In this document: positions 1 through 7,794 of the stretch, in pieces
Layout: each line of letters begins with the position of its first letter
Numbering within the stretch: the stretch's first letter is position 1
Assembly: GCF_007753095.1 (NCBI RefSeq)
Contig: NZ_CP036348.1
Location: 6,797,411 to 6,861,410, forward strand
DNA length: 64,000 bases
Reading direction: 5' to 3'
Source of the DNA: Rosistilla carotiformis
GTDB lineage: Bacteria > Planctomycetota > Planctomycetia > Pirellulales > Pirellulaceae
Notes under the pieces: generated by a model
Database searches by the model: none
Told to the model about the DNA's origin: nothing
The model's input: the letters and a program-made list of their open reading frames with translations, nothing else
Position numbers and translations under genes: made by a program

Positions 1-240
1 CGCGAACCCGAAGTCGCGCTCTTGCTATCCGCCCCCAATCCAAACAGCACCATTCCCGACGCCTATCGAACCGACGACACTTCCCCACTAGAGATTGTGA
101 TCGACCAACAAACCGAACCTCTGACGATCGAACTCGATTCAAAAGCTGCTCCACGCGCCATCCCCGAGCCAACTCCACCGACGGATAACACCCAAGAGAG
201 TTCCGCAGGAGACCAACAAAACGAAAAAGACTCCGACTGA
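1..240 (+). CDS. C-terminal tail of an unidentified protein (5' end outside window)
   Basis: The reading frame is open from the first base and ends at the TGA at 238-240, so only the last 79 residues are visible. The residues are rich in Asp, Glu, Pro, Thr and Gln and look like a disordered acidic tail ending in EKDSD. No domain can be recognised, so no function is given. It is called coding because the frame runs in from the window edge without a stop and is followed by a long clearly non-coding stretch. A TTG at 22 could be a start, but an upstream start outside the window is more likely. Confidence 0.5.
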   Translation, partial: REPEVALLLSAPNPNSTIPDAYRTDDTSPLEIVIDQQTEPLTIELDSKAAPRAIPEPTPPTDNTQESSAGDQQNEKDSD

Positions 241-926
241 AGAAGCAGCAACGCCCTTAGACGCGAACAAACACCCTAACACAAGGCACCGCCGCCACGA
301 CCATCCAAAACTCACACCAACAAACACGGACACTCCACGCCAAACCAAACGCGGAAACATACTTGCATGGCATGCGGGCCCTTCGGCATGCGAAACATGC
401 TTTCAGCACCTCACGAACAAAAACCACAACGGGAAAGCTCTACCGCAACGCGACCGTAAATCACATTGCAGCACCAACAACGCACATCAATGCAACATAG
501 CGATTCCCGACGTTGCAATACGGCAAACCACAACACGATGGAATTTTGCAAACGCGACAGCAACGCCAAGCGACACGAACACATCCTAAGCCACACACTT
601 TACACATCCCACCTTCCTCAATAGCCACTGATTCCCACGACACATGACCTTTCGTTCATGCATCGATTACGCTTCAAAAAAACATCGCCTTTCTTCGAAA
701 GAAAAAGCTTTTACTCCGACTAGAGACTGCTAAATTCAGAAAGCCGCACATGTCTTACATTAAAACATTTGAGACATTTGCCTGTTCCATTTTCAATCCC
801 ACTCCATCCCGTGCAGAGTCCTTTCATCCTCGAATTAATGTCCACTTAAATCGGCGCTGCACAGAATCGTAGGCGAATACTGCAAATCACGATCTGTTAA
901 TTTCATGCCCTCTTAGGAGACGTCCG
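241..926. other. Non-coding stretch upstream of DUF1559 gene 1
   Basis: I see no convincing gene on either strand in these 686 bases. The composition becomes AT-rich after about 640, as expected for a promoter region of the gene at 927. Two copies of the palindrome GCATGC near 370-391 flank a GC-rich spacer and could form a weak hairpin. A Shine-Dalgarno AGGAG lies at 915-919. No promoter boxes could be assigned with confidence. Confidence 0.5.
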
Positions 927-1931
927 ATGTTTGTCAAAAGAAGAGCGTTCACCCTTGTAGAACTACTTGTTGTGATCGCGATCATTGGGATCTTGGTGGG
1001 ACTGCTGCTGCCGGCAGTGCAAGCCGCTCGCGAAGCAGCGCGGCGAATGCAGTGCAGCAACAACATGAAGCAGCTTGGATTGGCCCTGCACAATTATGTA
1101 GACACCTACCAAAAGTTCCCCGCCTCAGCCCGAGGCTTTGGTGGATGTGCTGGAAACGCAGTCAACGGGGAGATTAAGAACGCCAACGGCCTTGTCGCCT
1201 TGCTCCCCTACATCGAATTGCAAAACGTCTACGATCAATTTAACCACGATGAGGCGTACGCGATTTGTAGTTCCGGCCAAAGAGCGACCGGCACGCTGGT
1301 TGGTGACCCGGTGGCAAACGGGAATGCGGCGCTTGCGGAACTCGAATTGGACGTTTTCGTGTGCCCTTCGGACAGCAATCCCGTTAAAGGACGCCTCGTG
1401 GGCGGACATTATGGGCCAGGCCCAGGATTGTCGGGAGCAGCAACCAACTACGACTTCATCGTCACCTGCGGCACGGAATACAGCACCTGCAACAGCTATG
1501 CGACGACCAGCAGCGCCACGAAGCGAATGTTTGGTGGCGACGTTAACACACGCATGGCCGAGGTAACCGACGGACTTAGCAACACCTTCATGGTCGGCGA
1601 GACGACCAAATACCATGTCAATGGAGCTGCTTTTGCGTGGTCTTATCGCGGACATGTGATGACAGGCATCGACCCTCATTACACAGCAACGAACGGTGGC
1701 ATCAACGTCTGGCATCAACCCTGGGTCCATCCGACATGGCAGAACCCACCTTATATCCCCATCCGTAGCCGCGCCCGCAGTTGGTGGGTTGCGTCGGCCA
1801 GCCTGCATCCCGGCGGATGCCACTTTGTCATGGGTGACGCTTCGGTCCAGTTCATTAACGAAACGATCGACAAGCCGACCCTGCTGAACCTGACCGTCAT
1901 GGCCGACGGACAAGTCGTCAAGCTCCCATAA
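927..1931 (+). CDS. DUF1559 pseudopilin-like protein (gene 1)
   Basis: This 334-residue protein starts with a type IV prepilin-like N-terminus: a short basic leader, then FTLVELLVVIAIIGILVG, a hydrophobic helix with the usual Glu five residues into the mature part. After the helix come QAAREAARR and a conserved NNMKQLGLALHNY block, which mark the DUF1559 family that is hugely expanded in planctomycetes. Near the C-terminus the H-X9-D motif is seen around HPGGCHFVMGDAS, with DA in place of the usual DG. The start is supported by AGGAG at 915-919, seven bases before the ATG. The protein is presumably processed by a prepilin peptidase and exported by a type II secretion or pilus-like system; its exact role is not established. 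A lipoprotein gene follows on the same strand. Confidence 0.93.
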   Translation: MFVKRRAFTLVELLVVIAIIGILVGLLLPAVQAAREAARRMQCSNNMKQLGLALHNYVDTYQKFPASARGFGGCAGNAVNGEIKNANGLVALLPYIELQNVYDQFNHDEAYAICSSGQRATGTLVGDPVANGNAALAELELDVFVCPSDSNPVKGRLVGGHYGPGPGLSGAATNYDFIVTCGTEYSTCNSYATTSSATKRMFGGDVNTRMAEVTDGLSNTFMVGETTKYHVNGAAFAWSYRGHVMTGIDPHYTATNGGINVWHQPWVHPTWQNPPYIPIRSRARSWWVASASLHPGGCHFVMGDASVQFINETIDKPTLLNLTVMADGQVVKLP

Positions 1932-2004
1932 CCCTTTAAAACGCGTGACTGTTATCTAGCACGCCTATTCCTTTGCCTAATCTAAAAGTTCACAGGTGAG
2001 ACAG

Positions 2005-2523
2005 ATGTTGAAGTATTTGAAAGCCAGCTTGTTCGTAGCCATCGCTGCGATTGTAGGGTGCGGAGAGTCCGGCCCGATGTGTGTCCCGGTCACCGGAACG
2101 CTCACGCTCGACGGCGAGCCGCTCGCGTTTAAGAGCCTGACGTTAACACCGATTGAAGGAACTGCCGGTGGCGGTGCCTCGGGGTATTCCGATGGCCAAG
2201 GCAAATACCAGCTGCTTGCAATGGTCCCTGGGGCAATTCAAGACTTCAATGGCTGCCCACCGGGCCGCTATCGTGTGACGGTTAGCGAACCCTTGATTCC
2301 GATCACGGATGCGGATTTCGATGCCGCTCGTCAAGGCGACGTGCTTGACAACGGTGAACCTGCAGCCGCGATTGCGCTTACGGACATGTCCCCAAAGAAA
2401 CGGAAGCAAGCAAAGGGAGACATTCCGTCGGTTTACGCTTCGAGCACAACGTCACCGCTGGTGATCGACGTGGTCGAGGGTAATGAACTGATCGACCTGG
2501 CACTCGCTTCCTCAGGTAAATAG
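2005..2523 (+). CDS. Small lipoprotein downstream of DUF1559 gene 1
   Basis: The 172-residue product has a basic start, a hydrophobic segment and a lipobox IVGC followed by GES, so it should be lipid-anchored after cleavage. The mature part begins with a VTGTLTLDGEPL stretch, typical of small planctomycete lipoproteins with a carboxypeptidase-regulatory-like or transthyretin-like beta-sandwich. GTG at 1996 is an in-frame alternative start, but ATG at 2005 places the basic residues normally for a signal peptide. It lies 73 bases after the DUF1559 gene and is probably co-transcribed. The function is unknown; a periplasmic or outer-envelope partner of the pseudopilin is an inference. Confidence 0.85.
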   Translation: MLKYLKASLFVAIAAIVGCGESGPMCVPVTGTLTLDGEPLAFKSLTLTPIEGTAGGGASGYSDGQGKYQLLAMVPGAIQDFNGCPPGRYRVTVSEPLIPITDADFDAARQGDVLDNGEPAAAIALTDMSPKKRKQAKGDIPSVYASSTTSPLVIDVVEGNELIDLALASSGK

Positions 2524-2530
2524 GACTACA

Positions 2531-2551
2531 CGACTTCTGCGATGGAAGTCG
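2531..2551. terminator. Hairpin between convergent genes
   Basis: CGACTTC at 2531-2537 pairs perfectly with GAAGTCG at 2545-2551 across a seven-base loop. It sits eight bases after the lipoprotein stop, between two convergent genes, and a modest T-rich stretch follows on the plus strand. It could stop transcription from either side; the lack of a strong T run keeps this tentative. Confidence 0.4.
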
Positions 2552-2580
2552 CGTGCAAGTTGTTTACGCACCACGATCGA

Positions 2581-3462
2581 CTAGATCTGGTCGTATGGCA
2601 ACTCGAACAGCTCGTTGGCAACTTCGATCTGCCCGGTCTCTAATCCTTTGCGGAACCAGTAGGCTCGCTGCCTGCTGGTTCCGTGCGTAAAGGCATCGGG
2701 AACGACGCGTCCTTGCATCTGTTGCTGCAAGCGATCGTCGCCGATCGCTTGAGCACATCGCATCGCCTCTTCGACATCGCCAGAGTCCAAGAAGGACTTC
2801 ATCTTTTGGCCGTGGTGCGCCCAGACGCCAGCTAAAAAATCGGCCTGCAATTCCAACCGCACGCTCAAACGATTTGCCGCCACCTTATCGACACCCTGCT
2901 GACTGCGATGAACTTGGTCGGAGATCCCCAGCATATTTTGCACGTGATGCGCAACTTCGTGAGCGATCACGTAAGCCATCGCGAAGTCCCCTTTGGCTCC
3001 AAATTGATTCTGCAGCTGTTCGAAGAACGACATGTCCAAATAAACCTGATCGTCGCCGGGGCAATAAAACGGCCCCGTCGCGCTGCTGGCCGTCCCACAA
3101 GCCGACGAGACCTGATCGCGGAACAGGACCAACTTCGGCTCGGGATACCGTTTCCCGATCTGCTCGGTGAACAACTTGTTCCAGACATCTTCGGTGTCGG
3201 CCAACACCACCGAGACAAACTGCTTCAGCTCGCGTTCGGCTTCGCTATCTTCGACCGGCATGTTTTGTGGCGCACCGGCCTGTTGCTGGGCTTGCTGCTG
3301 TTGCACCTGTTGGATCAATTGCTGCGGGTCTTTCCCCATCATCAAACCGAGCACGACCATGACCAAAATCATCAGCCCGCCCCCACCGGCAACCGCGGGT
3401 CCCGCCCCCATCGCTCGCCGATCTTCAATATTTTCGCTCTCTCGTCTTCCACGCCAACGCAT
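2581..3462 (-). CDS. Neutral zinc metallopeptidase (YpfJ/KPN_02809 family)
   Basis: The 293-residue protein matches the putative neutral zinc metallopeptidase family PF04228. The N-terminus is charged and Arg-rich, then one membrane segment spans about residues 24-43, followed by a Gln-rich linker (45-65). The zincin motif HEVAHH starts at residue 168, and the downstream LELQADFLAGVW block (about 205-216) supplies the third zinc ligand Glu and the family-typical Asp. The C-terminal HGTSRQRAYWFRKG motif is also characteristic. The length is as expected. An AGGAT stands about eight bases before the ATG. The protease domain probably faces the periplasm; substrates are unknown. It is divergent from asnB and is likely monocistronic. 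Confidence 0.92.
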   Translation of the reverse strand: MRWRGRRESENIEDRRAMGAGPAVAGGGGLMILVMVVLGLMMGKDPQQLIQQVQQQQAQQQAGAPQNMPVEDSEAERELKQFVSVVLADTEDVWNKLFTEQIGKRYPEPKLVLFRDQVSSACGTASSATGPFYCPGDDQVYLDMSFFEQLQNQFGAKGDFAMAYVIAHEVAHHVQNMLGISDQVHRSQQGVDKVAANRLSVRLELQADFLAGVWAHHGQKMKSFLDSGDVEEAMRCAQAIGDDRLQQQMQGRVVPDAFTHGTSRQRAYWFRKGLETGQIEVANELFELPYDQI

Positions 3463-3702
3463 CGGATTATCCTGAAAAGGTTTCTTCTAAACGCTGCGCC
3501 GGAAGCAGAGAGCATCGGGCTCAGCCAGCCAATAGTTGTTATCATACGTCGCCAACCAGTCTACCCAAAGCGTTGCGCATTGGCATTCGATTGGGCGGCT
3601 TTCCATTGTTGCAACAACCGCGACAATGGGAATGGCGGCGTTCGGTGAACCGCCCCTTTTGCAATTCCTTTTCGTTCCTGCTCTACCACCCCCAAAAGCT
3701 TT

Positions 3703-5610
3703 ATGTGCGGCATCACCGGCGGACTTTGGACTCACCCGCAACACTCGATCTCCGCCGACGTCCTGCATCGGATGACCGAGGCGATCCGCCACCGCGGCCC
3801 CGACGACAGCGGAACCCATGTCGAAGCGATGCGGACTGATCCGTCGGGCCCCGTCCCCGGCGTGGCCCTTGGTTTCCGGCGATTGAGCATCATCGATCTG
3901 GCGGGCGGCCACCAACCGATGAGCAACGAAGACGGTTCGATCTGGATGGTCTTCAACGGCGAGATCTACAATTTTGGCGACCTCCGACGACGCCTTGAAG
4001 GAGCCGGCCATCGTTTTGGTTCCTCCAGCGATGGCGAATCGATCCTGCACCTCTACGAAGACTTGGGCGTCGAGTGTTTCTCGCATCTGAATGGGATGTT
4101 TGCCGTCGCGATCTGGGACCGCAACCGACGCCGGATCGTGCTGGCGCGCGATCGCTTGGGCCAGAAACCGCTGCACTACACAGTGCAAGACGATCGGCTG
4201 CTGTTTGCCAGCGAACTGAAGTCGCTGATGGAGGTGCCGGGGCTGCGTCGGGAGATCGATCCGTCGGCGATCGATGAGTTCCTAACCTACCAATACGTCC
4301 CTCATCCGAATACGATTTATCGCGATATTCACAAGCTGCCTCCGGGACACTTTGCGGTCTTCGAAGACGAACAGTTGAGCGTCAAACGATACTGGGATAT
4401 CGATCTCGCCAAAGAGACTCCGATGACGCAGGGGGAGGCGTCCGAGCAACTGCGGGAACTGCTCTCCGATTCGGTGCGGCTGCGACTGCAAGCCGACGTT
4501 CCGCTGGGCGCGTTCCTCTCCGGCGGGATCGATTCGTCGCTGATCGTCGCTCTGGCTCAACAGCAGCGCGACGATCCGATCCGCACCTTCAGCATCGGTT
4601 TTCCACTGAAGGATTTCGACGAGACTCACTACGCCAAACAAGTCGCCGACCATCTGGGAACCCAGCACACACGGTTCGAAGTCCAGCCGAACGCGGTCGA
4701 TGTGATCGACAAATTAGTCTGGCACTACGACGAACCGTTTGGCGATTCGAGCGCCATTCCAACCTGGTACCTGTCGGAACTGACCCGCCGCGAAGTGACC
4801 GTGGCCCTCTCGGGCGATGGCGGCGACGAACTGTTCGCCGGCTACGATCGTTACCGAGCGTTGTGGATCAGTCGCCAGATAGATCGGATGTTGCCGATGC
4901 GTGGAATGCTGGGAGCCAAGTGGATCCAGCGGCTCCCCGATTCGACGCGGCAGCGCTCCCTGATCCGCCGCGGCAAGCGGTTCTGCGACGCGATCAGCCA
5001 ACCGCCGGCGCGGCGCTTCATGAATTGGCTGCAGATCTTCCCCGAAGCACTGCGGGGCGAGATCTACAACGAGGACTTCGTTCAGCAGTTGCCGGGAGAC
5101 GATCCGTTCGAGTTCTTCCACATGGCCTGGAAACAGTCGGGGAATCGGGACGACGTCACCAAAGCATCGCTAGCCGACCTGATGACCTACCTACCGTGCG
5201 ACCTGTGCACGAAAGTCGACATCGCGTCGATGGCTCACGGACTGGAGGTCCGCCAACCGATGCTCGACTACCGCGTCGTGGAACTCGCCGCGCGGATGCC
5301 GGTGAAATGGAAGTTCCGCGGCAAACGCGGCAAACTGATCCTGGACGACACCTTCGGATCGATGATCCCCAAAAACATCTGGACTCGCAAAAAGATGGGC
5401 TTCGGCATCCCGATCGCTGCTTGGTTCAAGAACGAATGGCGGCCGATGCTGCACGACATGCTGCTGGCTCCCGACGCCAAGCATCAACAGTTCTTCCGCC
5501 CCGAAGTCGTCGCCAAGATGGTCCACGATCACGAGACCGGCGCAGTGAATCACGGCTACCGATTGTGGAACCTGCTGATCCTCGAAAAATGGCTCCGCCG
5601 CTGGACGTAA
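3703..5610 (+). CDS. asnB: Asparagine synthase, glutamine-hydrolysing
   Basis: This 635-residue protein starts with MCGITGG, where Cys2 is the nucleophile of the class II glutaminase domain (about residues 1-190, including RGPDDSG and FNGEIYN). The synthetase domain follows, with the ATP-pyrophosphatase loop SGGIDSS at 273-279 and the later SGDGGDELFAGYDRY motif. The enzyme converts aspartate, glutamine and ATP to asparagine in the cytoplasm. The length and AsnB architecture resemble the long AsnB forms that are often found in polysaccharide or amidation clusters, so amidation of another carboxylate cannot be ruled out, although the neighbours do not suggest it. The ATG at 3703 is fixed by the need for Cys at position 2. 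No clear ribosome binding site is seen. Confidence 0.95.
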   Translation: MCGITGGLWTHPQHSISADVLHRMTEAIRHRGPDDSGTHVEAMRTDPSGPVPGVALGFRRLSIIDLAGGHQPMSNEDGSIWMVFNGEIYNFGDLRRRLEGAGHRFGSSSDGESILHLYEDLGVECFSHLNGMFAVAIWDRNRRRIVLARDRLGQKPLHYTVQDDRLLFASELKSLMEVPGLRREIDPSAIDEFLTYQYVPHPNTIYRDIHKLPPGHFAVFEDEQLSVKRYWDIDLAKETPMTQGEASEQLRELLSDSVRLRLQADVPLGAFLSGGIDSSLIVALAQQQRDDPIRTFSIGFPLKDFDETHYAKQVADHLGTQHTRFEVQPNAVDVIDKLVWHYDEPFGDSSAIPTWYLSELTRREVTVALSGDGGDELFAGYDRYRALWISRQIDRMLPMRGMLGAKWIQRLPDSTRQRSLIRRGKRFCDAISQPPARRFMNWLQIFPEALRGEIYNEDFVQQLPGDDPFEFFHMAWKQSGNRDDVTKASLADLMTYLPCDLCTKVDIASMAHGLEVRQPMLDYRVVELAARMPVKWKFRGKRGKLILDDTFGSMIPKNIWTRKKMGFGIPIAAWFKNEWRPMLHDMLLAPDAKHQQFFRPEVVAKMVHDHETGAVNHGYRLWNLLILEKWLRRWT

Positions 5611-5667
5611 ACACCAAACGCCAACGGAGAAGCGAAAGAGAAGGGCAGAATGAACATCTCGCCACCC

Positions 5668-5793
5668 ATCATTCTGCCCCCATCATTCTGCCCCCATCAT
5701 TCTGCCCCCATCATTCTGCCCCCATCATTCTGCCCCCATCATTCTGCCCCCATCATTCTGCCCCCATCATTCTGCCCCCATCATTCTGCCCCC
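5668..5793. repeat. Nine tandem copies of a 14-bp unit
   Basis: The unit ATCATTCTGCCCCC is repeated nine times without interruption from 5668 to 5793, with a tenth copy breaking down after ATC at 5794. There are no spacers, so it is not a CRISPR array. The array lies 57 bases after the asnB stop. Copies in the opposite orientation occur at 5915-5940, and a related GGCAGAATGA stands just before the array near 5644-5653, so the region can fold into alternative hairpins. The surrounding 5611-5978 contains no gene that I can support. Confidence 0.95.
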
Positions 5794-5827
5794 ATCCTCT
5801 TCGCTATACAAACGCACGGATCTTCCT

Positions 5828-5880
5828 AAATGGCGGAGCCATGGCAGCATAAAGCCTGGGACGCGAGCCCCAGGAAAACG
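5828..5880. repeat. Intergenic REP-like element with hairpin
   Basis: This stretch contains TGGCGGAGCCATGGCA followed by a stem CCTGGG (5855-5860) and CCCAGG (5869-5874). From memory this type of sequence recurs between genes of Rhodopirellula-like genomes, but only one copy is in this window, so its repeat nature is not shown here. It lies between the direct 14-bp array and its inverted copies. Confidence 0.4.
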
Positions 5881-5914
5881 GCAACATCGCAGAACGCGAA
5901 GCGAAGTAAGTTTT

Positions 5915-5940
5915 GGCAGAATGATGGGGGCAGAATGATG
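5915..5940. repeat. Inverted copies of the 14-bp unit
   Basis: Nearly two copies of the reverse complement of the unit at 5668-5793 are present (GCAGAATGATGG and a second GCAGAATGATG). They lie about 120 bases downstream of the array and just before the convergent Hpt gene. They could pair with any direct copy to form a long stem in the asnB 3' RNA. Confidence 0.85.
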
Positions 5941-5978
5941 ACAGCGGCGAAACGTTAGGCTGATCAAGAAAAGGCTCG

Positions 5979-6338
5979 TTACTGCCGGTCGAGCCATTGT
6001 TGCACTCGGTCCTGCCAGGCTTGAACGGTCGGTTGCAGTTGATCGTACAACGCGACGGCGTCGGAGACGCGCGACTCGCGGCCACAACGTTCGATCTCTT
6101 CGGCCAGAGCGACTTCGTCTCCGCTGGAGACATATTTAAGACACGACTTCAGCGTATGCCCGTAGCGTTCGATCTCTTTCGGCGTGCCGCCAGCGATCGC
6201 CACTCGCAACCGCTGCGAAACGTCGGGCAGCTCCATCACCAAGCCTTCGGCAACGGCAACCATCGATTCGTGGTGATTCCCCGTGCATTCCCCCAGGCGA
6301 TCGATCCACGGCTTGTCGTCTTTTGGTAATTCGCTCAT
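5979..6338 (-). CDS. Stand-alone Hpt (histidine phosphotransfer) domain protein
   Basis: The 119-residue protein is almost entirely alpha-helical by inspection. It carries the Hpt signature HTLKSCLKYV, in which His61 would accept the phosphate, preceded by GTPKEIERYG and followed by a helix with acidic residues. The family passes phosphate between hybrid histidine kinases and response regulators. No kinase or response regulator is encoded nearby, so this is an orphan module that must work with partners elsewhere. The Ser-Cys after LK differs from the more usual Gly-Ser, but the position of His and Lys fits. The start ATG at 6338 has no strong ribosome binding site. A role in a phosphorelay is inferred from the domain only. 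Confidence 0.75.
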   Translation of the reverse strand: MSELPKDDKPWIDRLGECTGNHHESMVAVAEGLVMELPDVSQRLRVAIAGGTPKEIERYGHTLKSCLKYVSSGDEVALAEEIERCGRESRVSDAVALYDQLQPTVQAWQDRVQQWLDRQ

Positions 6339-6499
6339 ATAACCTTCGCGGCGCTACCGCCGTATTCCCTTTTGCCTACTATCCATCCTAACACGCGGCC
6401 TGGGCAAAAGCGATCCGATTCGATTGGCTAACCAAGGGCTATCAAGCGGTTCTTCTCCAGCGAATACCTCCAATCGAAACACCAACTCGCCCCGATCGG

Positions 6500-7777
6500 C
6501 TAACTCGGCTGCAAACCGGTCAACGTACCGACGCCGCTAGAGAACTGATCGACCGCCAGCCCCAAGTGCTGCAGATAACTGACCATTAAATTTCCAAGCG
6601 GTGGCGATTTCTCGGCTTCAAACCGCAGATGCTGCCCCTGCCGGAAGTGGCCTCCGGCGGCGATGATCGGCAGATTCGTGTTGTTGTGGCTCGAAGCGTT
6701 CCCCAAATTGGAGCCCATCAAAATGGCTGTCTGATCCAACAAACTGTGCTCACCCTCGCGAACCGCTTCCAGCTTGCTCAACAGCTCACCAAACAACCGC
6801 ATCTCCTCGCGTTCGATGATCGCCAGCATCTCGATCTTTTCCGGATTCCGCCCGTGATGGCTCAAGTTGTGCCAGCCGTCGTCGACCCCTTTCAGCGACA
6901 CCACCTCATTGCCACCGGCACCGATCAAAGTGATCAAGCGCGTCGAATCGGTTTGAATCGCCAGAAAGATCATCTCGAACATCAGTCCCATGCTCCCCGT
7001 GAAATCGGCCCGATCGGTGATGTCGGTCGGTGGCTTGCGATCGACGACTGGCTTTGGCTGCGTCGCCCACTGCGCCGCGCTGACCAACCGCTGCTCCAGC
7101 TCGCGAACACTCGTCAGATACTGATCTAGCGTTTGATTGTCCTGACGTCCCACGCGGCGAGCGACGCCGCGCGTCTGATCGCGGACCAAATCCATGATGC
7201 TCTGCCCATCTTCGATCCGCCGGATCTGATCGGCTTGCTCCGCCGGCGTCCCCGCCAAAAACAGCTTGGCAAACAACTGCGACGGACGCGATTGAGCCGG
7301 GATCTGAACGCCCGATCGCGTGTATGAAAGACTCGATCGCCCGGCCGAAAGGGCCAGCGAAGCAAACCGCGTTTGATGACCGATCTGTTCGGCGGCGAAC
7401 TGGTCGACCGAAATCGTGTTCTGGAAACTCGGCTGACCGGGATGCGCCGCTCCGGTCAGAAAGCTCTTCTCCGCGCTATGCCCTCCGTCGACATCGGGAT
7501 GGTGCAGCCCCGAGATCACCGTGAACTTGTCCCGCAGCGGCTGCAGCGGTTCCAGATAGGGCGTGACTTCGTAATCGGTTCCCGATTGGCTGGGGAACAG
7601 GTAGGGCGTGTGGATTCCCAGCGGAGCGCAGATCGCCAACATCCGGCGAACATCCCCTTTCCCAGATCCCCCCGGCGCAGCGGCAGCAGCGCCGCCGGAC
7701 ATCGATTGCAGCATCGGCAGCGCCATCGAAACCGCACCGCCGCGCAACATCGTTCGTCGTCGCAAAACAGATCTCAT
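6500..7777 (-). CDS. DUF1552 domain-containing secreted protein
   Basis: The 425-residue protein starts with an Arg-rich segment (SVLRRRTMLRGG) and a hydrophobic run ending in Ala-rich sequence, which resembles a Tat-type signal. The body has features of the DUF1552 family: an early APLGIHTPYLFP region, SGLHHPDVDGGHSAEKSFL, then SVDQFAAEQIG and a late LMGSNLGNASSHNN region. Planctomycetes usually encode DUF1552 proteins directly after a DUF1592/DUF1587 cytochrome-like protein, and that is the case here, with 17 bases between the genes. The biochemical role is unknown; a secreted alkaline-phosphatase-superfamily-like fold is sometimes suggested for relatives such as DUF1501. Confidence 0.9.
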   Translation of the reverse strand: MRSVLRRRTMLRGGAVSMALPMLQSMSGGAAAAAPGGSGKGDVRRMLAICAPLGIHTPYLFPSQSGTDYEVTPYLEPLQPLRDKFTVISGLHHPDVDGGHSAEKSFLTGAAHPGQPSFQNTISVDQFAAEQIGHQTRFASLALSAGRSSLSYTRSGVQIPAQSRPSQLFAKLFLAGTPAEQADQIRRIEDGQSIMDLVRDQTRGVARRVGRQDNQTLDQYLTSVRELEQRLVSAAQWATQPKPVVDRKPPTDITDRADFTGSMGLMFEMIFLAIQTDSTRLITLIGAGGNEVVSLKGVDDGWHNLSHHGRNPEKIEMLAIIEREEMRLFGELLSKLEAVREGEHSLLDQTAILMGSNLGNASSHNNTNLPIIAAGGHFRQGQHLRFEAEKSPPLGNLMVSYLQHLGLAVDQFSSGVGTLTGLQPS

Positions 7778-7794
7778 CGGAACGCTCCCATCTT

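Noticed and set aside
5668-5793. Possible CRISPR array
   Set aside because: The repeats are contiguous 14-mers with no spacers and no cas genes nearby.
4863-5852. 329-residue plus-strand frame through asnB and the 14-bp repeats
   Set aside because: It runs in another frame of asnB and through the repeat array; its sequence is low complexity from GC-rich codons.
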